Shown here: one piece after another, positions 57,061-64,000 of the stretch
How positions within the stretch are numbered: the stretch's first letter is position 1
Layout: each line of letters starts with the position of its first letter
DNA from: Marinomonas fungiae
GTDB taxonomy: Bacteria; Pseudomonadota; Gammaproteobacteria; Pseudomonadales; Marinomonadaceae
Length of the DNA stretch: 64,000 nucleotides
Assembly: GCF_001418205.1 (NCBI RefSeq)
Contig: NZ_LIQF01000006.1
Coordinates: 204,464-268,463 of the forward strand
Direction of reading: 5' to 3'
The notes under the pieces: model-generated
Seen by the model: only the letters and a program-made list of their open reading frames with translations
The model's database searches: none
Told to the model about the DNA's origin: nothing
Made by a program: the position numbers and the translations under genes

Positions 57061-57846
57061 TTAATCCTCTAATTCGTCTTCAGTTGGCTCAGTTTGCAAC
57101 CAAGAATAACCTTGTTCTTCTAGCTCTTTCGCCAATGATGCATCGCCGCTCTTCACGATTTTCCCATCTGCTAGAACATGTACAAAATCTGGCTTGATGT
57201 AGTCAAGAAGGCGCTGGTAGTGCGTTACAACGATAAAGCTACGCTCTGAGTCACGCTGGCTGTTCACACCATTTGCAACCACTTGCATCGCATCAATATC
57301 TAAACCTGAGTCGGTTTCATCTAGAATGCAAAGTTTTGGCTTAAGCAAAATCATTTGCATGATTTCATTACGCTTCTTCTCACCACCTGAGAAACCTTCG
57401 TTGACACCACGCTTCAGGAATGACACTGGCAAGTTCACTTGCTTACAAGCTTCCTTGGCCATTTTTAGAAATTCAGCAGACGTTAGTGCTTCTTCACCAC
57501 GCGCTTGACGCTGTGCATCCACCGCAACTTTGAGGAACTCTAGATTGCTCACACCAGGGATTTCAACTGGGTATTGGAACGCTAGAAATAGGCCTGCACA
57601 AGCACGCTCTTCAACTTCCATTTCTAGCAGGTCTTTGCCGTCCAACGTTACAGAACCACTGTCTACTTCATAGCCATCTCGACCAGAAAGTACGTAGCCT
57701 GTAGTCGACTTACCAGCACCGTTCGGACCCATGATGGCATGAACTTCACCTGGTTTAATGTCTAGGTTGAGACCTTTGAGAATGTTTTTTTCTTCTACAC
57801 TCGCGTGTAAATCTTTGATCGATAACAAAGTGTTTTCGTTTGACAT
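57061..57846 (-). CDS. sufC: Fe-S assembly ATPase SufC
   Basis: 261 residues, an ABC-type ATPase that powers the SufBCD scaffold. Walker A is GPNGAGKST, the signature is GFSGGEKKRNEIMQM and Walker B is LCILDETDSGLD, as in SufC. The ATG at 57846 has AGGAAG upstream. A longer frame to 57885 would run into sufB. It lies 19 bases after sufB. Confidence 0.95.
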   Translation of the reverse strand: MSNENTLLSIKDLHASVEEKNILKGLNLDIKPGEVHAIMGPNGAGKSTTGYVLSGRDGYEVDSGSVTLDGKDLLEMEVEERACAGLFLAFQYPVEIPGVSNLEFLKVAVDAQRQARGEEALTSAEFLKMAKEACKQVNLPVSFLKRGVNEGFSGGEKKRNEIMQMILLKPKLCILDETDSGLDIDAMQVVANGVNSQRDSERSFIVVTHYQRLLDYIKPDFVHVLADGKIVKSGDASLAKELEEQGYSWLQTEPTEDELED

Positions 57847-57865
57847 GTTCAATGGCTTCCTCAAC

Positions 57866-59302
57866 CTAACCAACAGAGCCTTCAAGGCTAATTTCGAGAA
57901 GCTTGCCGGCTTCTACGGCAAACTCCATAGGGAGTTCTTTAAATACTTCTTTACAGAAGCCGTTCACGATCATTGAGACCGCTTTTTCTGGATCCACACC
58001 ACGCTGGCGGCACAAGAACAGCTGATCATCACTTACTTTAGAAGTGGTCGCTTCGTGCTCAACAATCGCCGATGGGTTACGGCTTTCTACGTACGGGAAA
58101 GTGTGAGCGCCACACTGATCACCGATCAGCAAAGAGTCACACTGAGTAAAGTTACGCGCACCTTCCGCACCTGGATTCATACGCACCAGACCGCGGTAGG
58201 AGTTGTTACTTTTACCAGCAGAAATACCTTTGGAGATGATTGTCGACTTAGTGTTCTTACCGATGTGAATCATCTTGGTCCCCGTATCCGCCTGTTGACG
58301 GCCACGAGTCAAAGCAACTGAGTAGAATTCTCCCACACTGTTATCCCCTTTTAGGACACAGCTTGGGTATTTCCAAGTTACCGCAGAACCGGTCTCTACC
58401 TGAGTCCAAGAGATCTTAGCATTGGTATGACAGACGCCACGTTTAGTTACGAAGTTGTAAATACCGCCTTTACCTTCTTCGTCACCTGGGTACCAGTTCT
58501 GTACTGTGGAGTATTTGATTTCCGCATTGTCCATAGCAACCAGCTCAACAACTGCAGCGTGCAGTTGATTCTCATCGCGTTGAGGTGCCGTACAGCCTTC
58601 TAGATAGCTCACGTAAGAACCTTCATCGGCAATGATTAGGGTACGCTCAAACTGGCCAGTATTCTGCTCATTAATACGGAAGTAAGTAGACAATTCCATC
58701 GGACAACGGGTGCCTTTGGGAATGTAGACAAATGAACCATCTGTAAACACAGCGCAGTTAAGTGCAGCGAAATAGTTGTCTTTTGTCGGTACAACGCTAC
58801 CAATGTACTTTTTAATTAGGTCTGGGTATTTGTGAACTGCTTCTGAAATAGGGCAGAAAATAACGCCTGCTTCTTCTAACTTTTCACGGAAAGTCGTTAC
58901 AACTGAAACAGAGTCAAATACAGCGTCAACAGCGATGCCTGCTAACATTTGCTGCTCGACTAACGGAATTCCCAGCTTTTCGTAGGTACGTAAAAGCTCT
59001 GGATCCACTTCATCAAGAGACTTTGGCTTATCTTTCATACTCTTTGGTGCAGAGTAATAAGACACCGATTGCAAGTCAATTTTAGGATAGGACAGATGAG
59101 CCCAATCAGGCTCTTCCATTTCTTGCCAAACACGAAACGCTTTAAGACGCCATTCGAGCATCCACTCAGGTTCACCTTTGACTTCAGAGATTCGGCGAAT
59201 CACATCCTCATCGAGACCAGGCTCGAAGGTTTCTGATTCTACGGCAGAAACGAAGCCCGCTTCGTATTCTCGAGCTAACGCCTTATCAATCTGCTCAGTC
59301 AT
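57866..59302 (-). CDS. sufB: Fe-S scaffold subunit SufB
   Basis: 478 residues. The C-terminal core has [31 protein letters not shown] with a conserved Cys and Glu that take part in nascent cluster assembly, and the middle has [12 protein letters not shown]. It forms the SufBC2D complex with the next two genes. It lies 50 bases after iscR, the first structural gene of the operon. Confidence 0.96.
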   Translation of the reverse strand: MTEQIDKALAREYEAGFVSAVESETFEPGLDEDVIRRISEVKGEPEWMLEWRLKAFRVWQEMEEPDWAHLSYPKIDLQSVSYYSAPKSMKDKPKSLDEVDPELLRTYEKLGIPLVEQQMLAGIAVDAVFDSVSVVTTFREKLEEAGVIFCPISEAVHKYPDLIKKYIGSVVPTKDNYFAALNCAVFTDGSFVYIPKGTRCPMELSTYFRINEQNTGQFERTLIIADEGSYVSYLEGCTAPQRDENQLHAAVVELVAMDNAEIKYSTVQNWYPGDEEGKGGIYNFVTKRGVCHTNAKISWTQVETGSAVTWKYPSCVLKGDNSVGEFYSVALTRGRQQADTGTKMIHIGKNTKSTIISKGISAGKSNNSYRGLVRMNPGAEGARNFTQCDSLLIGDQCGAHTFPYVESRNPSAIVEHEATTSKVSDDQLFLCRQRGVDPEKAVSMIVNGFCKEVFKELPMEFAVEAGKLLEISLEGSVG

Positions 59303-59352
59303 ATTAGAAACTCACTCATTCTTCCAGGGTAACACCCTGCTAGTTGTGTTCG

Positions 59353-59844
59353 TTAACCGATGATGGCTGCAGAGATCTTCCCTTGGGAAGCTGTAGCCGA
59401 CATCTTGCTGTCTTTATTCTGTCGTTCAGCTACCAGCCGAACATCTTGGCGCTTGACCAGATTTTCAAGACTAATTCCACTTAGAAAATCATGGATCTGA
59501 TTACTTAGGTCACACCATAAATGATGTGTCAGACAAGTGTGTCCACCTTGACAATCACTACGACCTTGGCAGCCAGTTGCATCAACGGACTCATTTACCG
59601 CATCTACAATCTGCGCCACAAAGATTTCGCTGCGGTCGCGACTTAGACGATATCCGCCTCCCGGCCCCCTGACACTGATCACAAGTTGACGTTTTCTCAA
59701 CTTCGCAAACAGTTGTTCCAAGTAGGATAAAGAGATACCTTGGCGACTGGAAATATCTGAGAGCGACACAGGCCCATTGTCTGTGTGCAGAGCCAGATCA
59801 AGCATTGCAGTTACCGCGTAACGACCTTTTGTTGTTAAGCGCAT
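59353..59844 (-). CDS. iscR: Fe-S cluster regulator IscR (Rrf2 family)
   Basis: 163 residues. The winged helix (about 1-80) has [19 protein letters not shown] and the recognition region [14 protein letters not shown]. The cluster ligands Cys92, Cys98, Cys104 and His107 are at exactly the E. coli IscR positions, so a [2Fe-2S] form is expected to repress its own operon when clusters are plentiful. It heads a suf operon, and two IscR-like sites overlap its promoter. Confidence 0.94.
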   Translation of the reverse strand: MRLTTKGRYAVTAMLDLALHTDNGPVSLSDISSRQGISLSYLEQLFAKLRKRQLVISVRGPGGGYRLSRDRSEIFVAQIVDAVNESVDATGCQGRSDCQGGHTCLTHHLWCDLSNQIHDFLSGISLENLVKRQDVRLVAERQNKDSKMSATASQGKISAAIIG

Positions 59845-59878
59845 AAACTTTCCACTTACATGCTATTGGATAGTCTTG

Positions 59879-59907
59879 ATCATACAAAAACCTACTATTT
59901 TGATCAA
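59879..59907 (-). promoter_or_regulatory. Sigma70 promoter of the iscR-suf operon
   Basis: On the minus strand, TTGATC (59907-59902), a 17-base spacer and TATGAT (59884-59879) give a strong promoter with a start near 59872, 28 bases before the iscR ATG. Confidence 0.75.
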
Positions 59908-59936
59908 GTATTTACCCGACTAAAATAGTAGGTTAT
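59887..59936. promoter_or_regulatory. Two abutting type-1-like IscR operators
   Basis: The plus-strand 25-mer at 59887-59911 and the minus-strand 25-mer at 59936-59912 each match about 20 or more positions of the E. coli type-1 IscR consensus (ATA..., CTA-AT-rich-AGTC, ...TA) as I recall it. Together they form a 13-bp perfect inverted repeat, AACCTACTATTTT/AAAATAGTAGGTT (59889-59901 with 59922-59934). The first site covers the -35 box and spacer of the iscR promoter. Confidence 0.65.
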
Positions 59937-60078
59937 TAGAACTAATTCAGATTATAGGGTATTTTAAGGGTAACCATTCTAAAACTGAATAAATTACAGC
60001 ACATTTGTTGTTATATCTTTATGGTTTTGTCCGATAAGCATAATAAGTAACCAACTTTACAGCGACGAAGGAGCCTTC

Positions 60079-60642
60079 ATGAGTAAGTTAGCGGAAAATA
60101 AAGCGCAAACAGAAAGTTCTGACAACGATAAAAAGACAAAACGCAGCTTGCCTATTAGTCTAGTTTTGGGCTTCTTATTGTGCTTTCTACTCAGTGTTGG
60201 TGCCTCTTCAGGTATTACTTACTACTTGGTCACCTCTAGTAATCCGGCAGAGCTCATATCAGGTCAACAATCAGAAGTCGATTCCCAACTTGTAGCGATG
60301 CGCCAGAGTATAGAGCAGCAGAATGCTACATTAAGTGCCATTAACGCCGAAAACGAAACCCTTAAAACCTATCTACGCCACAGTAGCGCAACAGCTCTCA
60401 AAAATATCTTAATTAACCAAGAAGAAAACATTCAGGCCTATCTATCTGTGATGCGACAAGCAATAGGAGATCTTGGCGAACTCGTCCCCAGAAGCTCTGA
60501 ATGGGAAACCACCTATCAGTACCAGATGGATCTTGCATTAAAAGCCAGTATGGAACGCACAACTTTACTAAATCTACTTAAAACTGGCGAACCACCTCAG
60601 CAACCCACCCCCATACCAGCTCAGTCAACTAAAAGCCAATAA
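60079..60642 (+). CDS. Hypothetical single-pass membrane protein with coiled coil
   Basis: 187 residues that I do not recognise. There is a charged N terminus (1-22), one membrane helix (about 24-48; ISLVLGFLLCFLLSVGASSG), then a predicted periplasmic helical region rich in Gln, Glu and Ser (about 60-150) likely to form a coiled coil, and a proline-rich tail. The AAGGAG ribosome site is strong. It is divergent from iscR and shares a 234-base gap, but nothing else ties it to Fe-S metabolism. Confidence 0.75.
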   Translation: MSKLAENKAQTESSDNDKKTKRSLPISLVLGFLLCFLLSVGASSGITYYLVTSSNPAELISGQQSEVDSQLVAMRQSIEQQNATLSAINAENETLKTYLRHSSATALKNILINQEENIQAYLSVMRQAIGDLGELVPRSSEWETTYQYQMDLALKASMERTTLLNLLKTGEPPQQPTPIPAQSTKSQ

Positions 60643-60644
60643 AG

Positions 60645-60673
60645 AAAAACCCGATTACAAATCGGGTTTTTCG
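60645..60673. terminator. Bidirectional terminator between hypothetical and EamA genes
   Basis: The stem AAAACCCGAT/ATCGGGTTTT (60646-60655 with 60661-60670, loop TACAA) separates two convergent genes, followed by T in both directions. Confidence 0.82.
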
Positions 60674-60674
60674 C

Positions 60675-61571
60675 TTATACCTCGGCAATCACGTCTGCTT
60701 GCATGTTTTCACGCCGCTTCGCTCGCTCAGCTAAAATGTCTTTTCGTCCAATATACAGCAAAGGCATCACAATAAGAGCAGCCCCCAGCAGTAAGCTCAT
60801 ATCTATACTTTCAGCAAATACTACAAATCCAGCCAAAATAGCGAATAAAAGCCCCGAGTACTCAGCCGAACTCACCTGGCTTGAAGCTACATAACGATAA
60901 CCCACCAGACAGCCCAAGCTATATAAAATAGAACATACTGAAGAACCAAGCGCCAAACCAAGCTGCTCCCACGATAACGAGCCCCCTTCCCAAATAGCTA
61001 ACCCTGAAGCTACAGGCAAGGCACACATTTGCGCAATAAACAATCCATGTATCGCGCCTTGATTTTGAGGCATTTTACGAACTAGCAAGCTATTCACAGC
61101 CAACACGAAGGAAAAACCTAACGCACTTACCATGCCCCAGCCGATGTAGCTAGGCTTAAGTATTACCAATACACCTAGAAAACCCGAAATAGCAGCAAAC
61201 ATAACGGTTTTACTAAGCCTCTCACGGAAAAAGACCACCGCTAGCAAAATGATAAATATTGGCGCCGTGTAGAAAATAGCATTAGCTGTCGCTAGAGGAA
61301 GCTGTGATAGCGAAATCACCAGCAAGACCGATGTTAGCACCCATAAGTTACCACGCAAAATGTGCAACTTTAGACCTTCAAAAGGATTCTTGGTACGTTT
61401 TAATAGAACAAATGGCGCCAACACTAGACACATGAATAGCACGCGGTAAAAGGTAAATTGAAACACTGCCTCATTGGCATTGGCCAACTTGATTAGCACA
61501 TCACAAATGGTGGCCATCAAGTTTCCAAGCACTAATACAAGAATGGCACTACTAACACTTCTTCCAGACAC
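60675..61571 (-). CDS. EamA/DMT-superfamily transporter
   Basis: 298 residues with ten membrane helices in two EamA repeats (about 10-135 and 150-285). The first repeat has FYRVLFMCLVLAPF and ATANAIFYTAPIFIILLA, typical of drug/metabolite exporters. The substrate is unknown. The start is GTG preceded by GAGGA. It is divergent from a LysR regulator with a 107-base gap, so that regulator may control it. Confidence 0.87.
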   Translation of the reverse strand: MSGRSVSSAILVLVLGNLMATICDVLIKLANANEAVFQFTFYRVLFMCLVLAPFVLLKRTKNPFEGLKLHILRGNLWVLTSVLLVISLSQLPLATANAIFYTAPIFIILLAVVFFRERLSKTVMFAAISGFLGVLVILKPSYIGWGMVSALGFSFVLAVNSLLVRKMPQNQGAIHGLFIAQMCALPVASGLAIWEGGSLSWEQLGLALGSSVCSILYSLGCLVGYRYVASSQVSSAEYSGLLFAILAGFVVFAESIDMSLLLGAALIVMPLLYIGRKDILAERAKRRENMQADVIAEV

Positions 61572-61678
61572 TGCAGAACTTCCTCATCAAATAGATAACT
61601 GGCGCGCAGTATAGAGCCGAGTTAAAATCCAATAAAATGATATAATTTTACTTAGTATTAGTTTTTTAGATCACAATT

Positions 61679-62629
61679 ATGAACTTACCACCGCTAAAAT
61701 CTCTACCCGTTTTTGAGTCGGTTGCCCGTTTAAATAGCTTCTCTCAGGCGGCCAATGAATTGCATATCACCCAAAGTGCTGTCTCTCACCATATCAAGGC
61801 ACTAGAAGACTACTTAGGCGAGCAGCTTTTTATTCGTTCAGGGAGAAAGTTAGAGCTCACATCAGAGGGTAGGCAGTACCTCGACAACATTACCGGCTCA
61901 CTTAATCAGATTGCTCGGGCCACGGAAAATGTCAAAGGTATCACCGAGACAAAATTACGCTTAGCTGTATACAGCTCTTTTGCGGTGTATTGGTTGATCC
62001 CAAGACTGGCAAACCTTAAGCGTCAACACCCTAATCTTGATCTAACCATTGAAATGACATTCTCAGAACCCGAGCTATCTGATCGAGTCGCCGACTGTTT
62101 TATTACGGTCGAAAGCGAGAAACGCGGGTTCGAGTTTGATTGGTTTTACACCGAGCGCCTGTTCCCTGTCTGCAGCCAAAGCTTTTATCAGCACATCATT
62201 TCAGAGCTAAGTGTCGTCACAACAGAACAATTGGAAACGCTGCTAAAGCAGCAGCCAGAAGTGCTAGCACGGTTCCCATTAATTACATCTTATAGCATGT
62301 ATGAACGCTATGCGGAGGACTGGAATCGATGGTATTTAGAACAGAACAAATCTCTACCGGAAGGTATTAACTTTCACCGCTTTAGTCATTTGATGCTAGC
62401 TCACGAAGCGGCCGCACACTCACTGGGTATCGCACTAGTTAATGATTATATGTTTAATGAAGCAACGCCAGAGGCTGACTTAGTTAAACTGCCTTGTACG
62501 GCGCATAATGCACAAGACAGCTTTTACATCGCTTACAAACACAGTAGGCGACACGAGCCAGCCCTAGCACAACTTAGGCACTGGCTTCGGAATGAACTTA
62601 ACGAACTAACCCAGCCTTCGAGAAGCTAG
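61679..62629 (+). CDS. LysR-family transcriptional regulator (GcvA-like)
   Basis: 316 residues: an N-terminal winged helix (about 5-65; SFSQAANELHITQSAVSHHIKALEDYLGEQLF) and a periplasmic-binding-protein-like effector domain (about 90-305). The LPPLKSLPVFESVARLNSF start and the pattern of the effector domain resemble the GcvA/AmpR branch. Its likely target is the divergent EamA gene. The last 32 bases overlap the 3' end of the next, convergent gene. Confidence 0.9.
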   Translation: MNLPPLKSLPVFESVARLNSFSQAANELHITQSAVSHHIKALEDYLGEQLFIRSGRKLELTSEGRQYLDNITGSLNQIARATENVKGITETKLRLAVYSSFAVYWLIPRLANLKRQHPNLDLTIEMTFSEPELSDRVADCFITVESEKRGFEFDWFYTERLFPVCSQSFYQHIISELSVVTTEQLETLLKQQPEVLARFPLITSYSMYERYAEDWNRWYLEQNKSLPEGINFHRFSHLMLAHEAAAHSLGIALVNDYMFNEATPEADLVKLPCTAHNAQDSFYIAYKHSRRHEPALAQLRHWLRNELNELTQPSRS

Positions 62630-63254
62630 CTTTTGCTGCAATAGTAGAATTCTGACGCTCTTTAGCCGCCGCTAGCACGAACACCAATAGCTCAGTGGCG
62701 GCAATCATAACAATACTGTAGCCAAGAAGCTCAGTGCCTTCTTCGACGATGTTCTTTACTGTGCGCACATAAGCATCGCCCATAACACTTTCCCAAAAGG
62801 CCGTGCGGCCAAACATACGCGAAAATGCTAAAACGATAACAAGGCCCGCCGTTACAAACCCAAAGCTCGATGTCTGAGAGAAGCGCTTCAATGACTCATA
62901 ACTCTCTTTAACTTGATTACGTAGAGCTAACACCGTCATTATAACGACTGCACCGACAATAACTTGCCAAGCCCCATCAAACACCACTGAGTCCAATAAG
63001 GAATCTGACTCACGAACAAACATCATAAACATTAACGCCCCAAGTAAAATACACGCCTGACGCAATGGCTTTGAAAGATAAGCACACACCATAAACGTTA
63101 GTGCACTCGAAAACGTAAATAGATCTTGAAGATGCTCCGTCAAAGACGATTCACTGTATTGAGCTGACGTGCCAAATTGAAATGCTTCTAAAGCAATGCA
63201 CTGTGCAATCCCTGCTAACGCCAATAAATAAATTAAACCACGTATAATAAACAT
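62598..63254 (-). CDS. Hypothetical multi-pass membrane protein
   Basis: 218 residues with about six hydrophobic segments: MFIIRGLIYLLALAGIAQC, LFTFSSALTFMVCAYL, ACILLGALMFMMF, VIVGAVVIMTVLAL, FGFVTAGLVIVLAFSRMFG and YSIVMIAATELLVFVLAA. I do not recognise the family. The FGRTAFWESVMGD stretch between the last helices looks conserved-protein-like. The ATG at 63254 follows AGGTGA, whereas an upstream in-frame TTG (63269) has no site. Confidence 0.7.
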   Translation of the reverse strand: MFIIRGLIYLLALAGIAQCIALEAFQFGTSAQYSESSLTEHLQDLFTFSSALTFMVCAYLSKPLRQACILLGALMFMMFVRESDSLLDSVVFDGAWQVIVGAVVIMTVLALRNQVKESYESLKRFSQTSSFGFVTAGLVIVLAFSRMFGRTAFWESVMGDAYVRTVKNIVEEGTELLGYSIVMIAATELLVFVLAAAKERQNSTIAAKASFSKAGLVR

Positions 63255-63269
63255 CAGATCACCTAACAA

Positions 63270-63590
63270 ACTTTTATTAAGCTTATGTTAAGAAATCTTA
63301 AGAATTAGAGAAATATAGCTAAATCGTGTTCCTAAATACTTATCATTAAGCAAAATACGTGCATTTGTAAGGATTATGGCAGTAGTGTTCACTTACATAT
63401 TAAAACGCATTGAATCGCATGAATGATATTCAAAAAACTAAAGAAGACTCGTTTTTTCATACTTATTTAATGCTTACTTTTTTCTTATTTATTGAAGAGC
63501 AAATAGATGGGAAGAATTTTCAACACCTCTATTGCCGCAGGAACTGAGCAAAAAAACCTGACAGCTGATAATCAAACATCTTAATTATCG
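63270..63590. other. Intergenic stretch between membrane gene and rRNA operon
   Basis: About 320 AT-rich bases. I find no gene, tRNA or terminator. It presumably contains the promoter of the membrane protein on the minus strand. TTGACGAT at its edge (minus strand, near 63586-63595) repeats the first bases of the 5S gene. Confidence 0.4.
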
Positions 63591-63620
63591 TCAAGACGGC
63601 AACCACAATGATCTGAAGAC

Positions 63621-63717
63621 ATGCCTCATTCCCTTATGGGACAAGCATCGACGATGACGAGCGCCTGCGGCGTGTAAAGAGTCACTTCTGAATTCGGGAT
63701 GGGATCAGGCCGGGCAT
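63621..63717 (-). pseudogene. Degenerate 5S rRNA-like sequence
   Basis: Positions 63682-63709 match 63836-63863 of the intact 5S gene with one mismatch in 28 bases (the CCTGATCCCATCCCGAA..TCAGAAGTGA segment). The rest has diverged into three small stem-loops (CGCC/GGCG, CATCG/CGATG, TCCC/GGGA). The ends ATGCC and GGCAT can still pair as a closing stem. It lies about 60 bases past the 5S 3' end and beyond its terminator. Confidence 0.65.
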
Positions 63718-63728
63718 TTTCGACAGAC

Positions 63729-63764
63729 GTAAAAAAGCCCTGACTGCATCAGCAATCAGGGCTT
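63729..63764 (-). terminator. Terminator of the rRNA operon
   Basis: The stem AAGCCCTGA/TCAGGGCTT (63735-63743 with 63756-63764), with GC pairs inside, is followed on the minus strand by TTTTTTACG. It lies just after the 5S gene. Confidence 0.85.
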
Positions 63765-63775
63765 CTTAATTAAAA

Positions 63776-63891
63776 GCTTGACGACGACCTACTCTCACAT
63801 GGGATCTCCCACACTACCATCGGCGATGGCGCTTTTCACTTCTGAGTTCGGGATGGGATCAGGTGGTTCAACGCCTCTATGATCGTCAAGC
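63776..63891 (-). rRNA. rrf: 5S ribosomal RNA
   Basis: About 116 bases. Paired ends GCTTGACGA / TCGTCAAGC form helix I, and the core CCATCCCGAACTCAGAAGTG followed by GCCGATGGTAGTGTGGG and GAGAGTAGG is diagnostic of bacterial 5S. It is read leftwards and must be the end of a 16S-23S-5S operon lying mostly right of the window. Confidence 0.95.
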
Positions 63892-64000
63892 AAACGGGTT
63901 TGCGTTCGTTCTGATGTTGTCATCAAAACACGCAAGTTCGTAAACTTGAGTCCTTAACAATTAGACTTTGAAATAGTCGATAACCAAGGTCAAACCGGTG
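63892..64000 (-). other. 23S-5S spacer of the rRNA operon
   Basis: 109 bases before the 5S gene. I see no tRNA here and no convincing 23S 3' end; the 23S gene should begin just beyond the right edge. Confidence 0.7.

Noticed and set aside
63892..64000. 3' end of 23S rRNA inside the window
   Set aside because: The last 109 bases look like spacer, and none of the typical 23S 3' end sequence was recognised.

Overview
The window looks like a chromosomal segment of a marine gammaproteobacterium of the Oceanospirillales, most like Marinomonas. That assignment is an inference from gene content and order: ihfB-lapA-lapB-pyrF, der-bamB-yfgM-hisS-ispG-rodZ-rlmN-ndk, an iscR-led suf operon, a Pseudomonas-style B12 cluster, and gsk and yciA homologues. 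The segment is almost entirely housekeeping DNA, densely packed. I see no insertion sequence, prophage or CRISPR array.

Layout. 1-4480 (minus) is a chemosensory cluster: an MCP-like receptor, a STAS protein, a three-domain receiver/PP2C/HATPase protein, CheY, and the 5' part of cheA, which runs off the left edge. 4481-5373 is a gap that holds a lone type I-F-CRISPR-repeat-like sequence, a tRNA-Val gene and its terminator. 5374-13232 holds uvrB, a persulfide-dioxygenase-like/SulP operon, a ComEA-like protein, pyrF, lapB, lapA and ihfB. 13442-23667 holds ppa, trxB, moeB, gsk, tRNA-Leu, an EAL-HDOD protein, tRNA-Ala, an alkylation-repair pair, trpS, a Tim44-domain protein, cheW and yciA. 23860-33450 is an aminotransferase followed by a minus-strand corrinoid operon (chelatase ATPase, cobB, cbiD, cobK, cobH, cobL, cobI, cbiG) whose genes overlap by 4 bases at four junctions. 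33620-42990 holds an ABC exporter, efpL, a periplasmic msrB, a small membrane/GNAT operon, ygiQ, tpm, ybaM and a 3-hydroxyisobutyryl-CoA hydrolase. 43157-51819 is the der to ndk housekeeping block. 51975-59844 is an iron-sulfur operon: iscR, sufB, sufC, sufD, sufS, an A-type carrier, sufT, sufE and iscS. 60079-63254 holds a hypothetical protein, an EamA transporter, a LysR regulator and a membrane protein. The right end is the distal end of an rRNA operon: the 23S-5S spacer, 5S, a terminator, then a degenerate 5S-like relic.

How the parts work together. The chemosensory block couples a receptor to both a CheA/CheY phosphorelay and a partner-switching output (STAS plus phosphatase/kinase). The Fe-S block is self-regulated: IscR keeps all cluster ligands, and two abutting IscR-like sites lie over a good sigma70 promoter. 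The corrinoid operon mixes cobalt-early style enzymes (CbiD, CbiG) with a ChlI/ChlD-type chelatase motor usually paired with CobN.

The most notable non-gene signals are the CheA GFGFF repeats, the lone I-F-like repeat, the AT-rich palindrome before the persulfide dioxygenase, the double IscR site, the 5S relic, and several strong hairpins in gaps.
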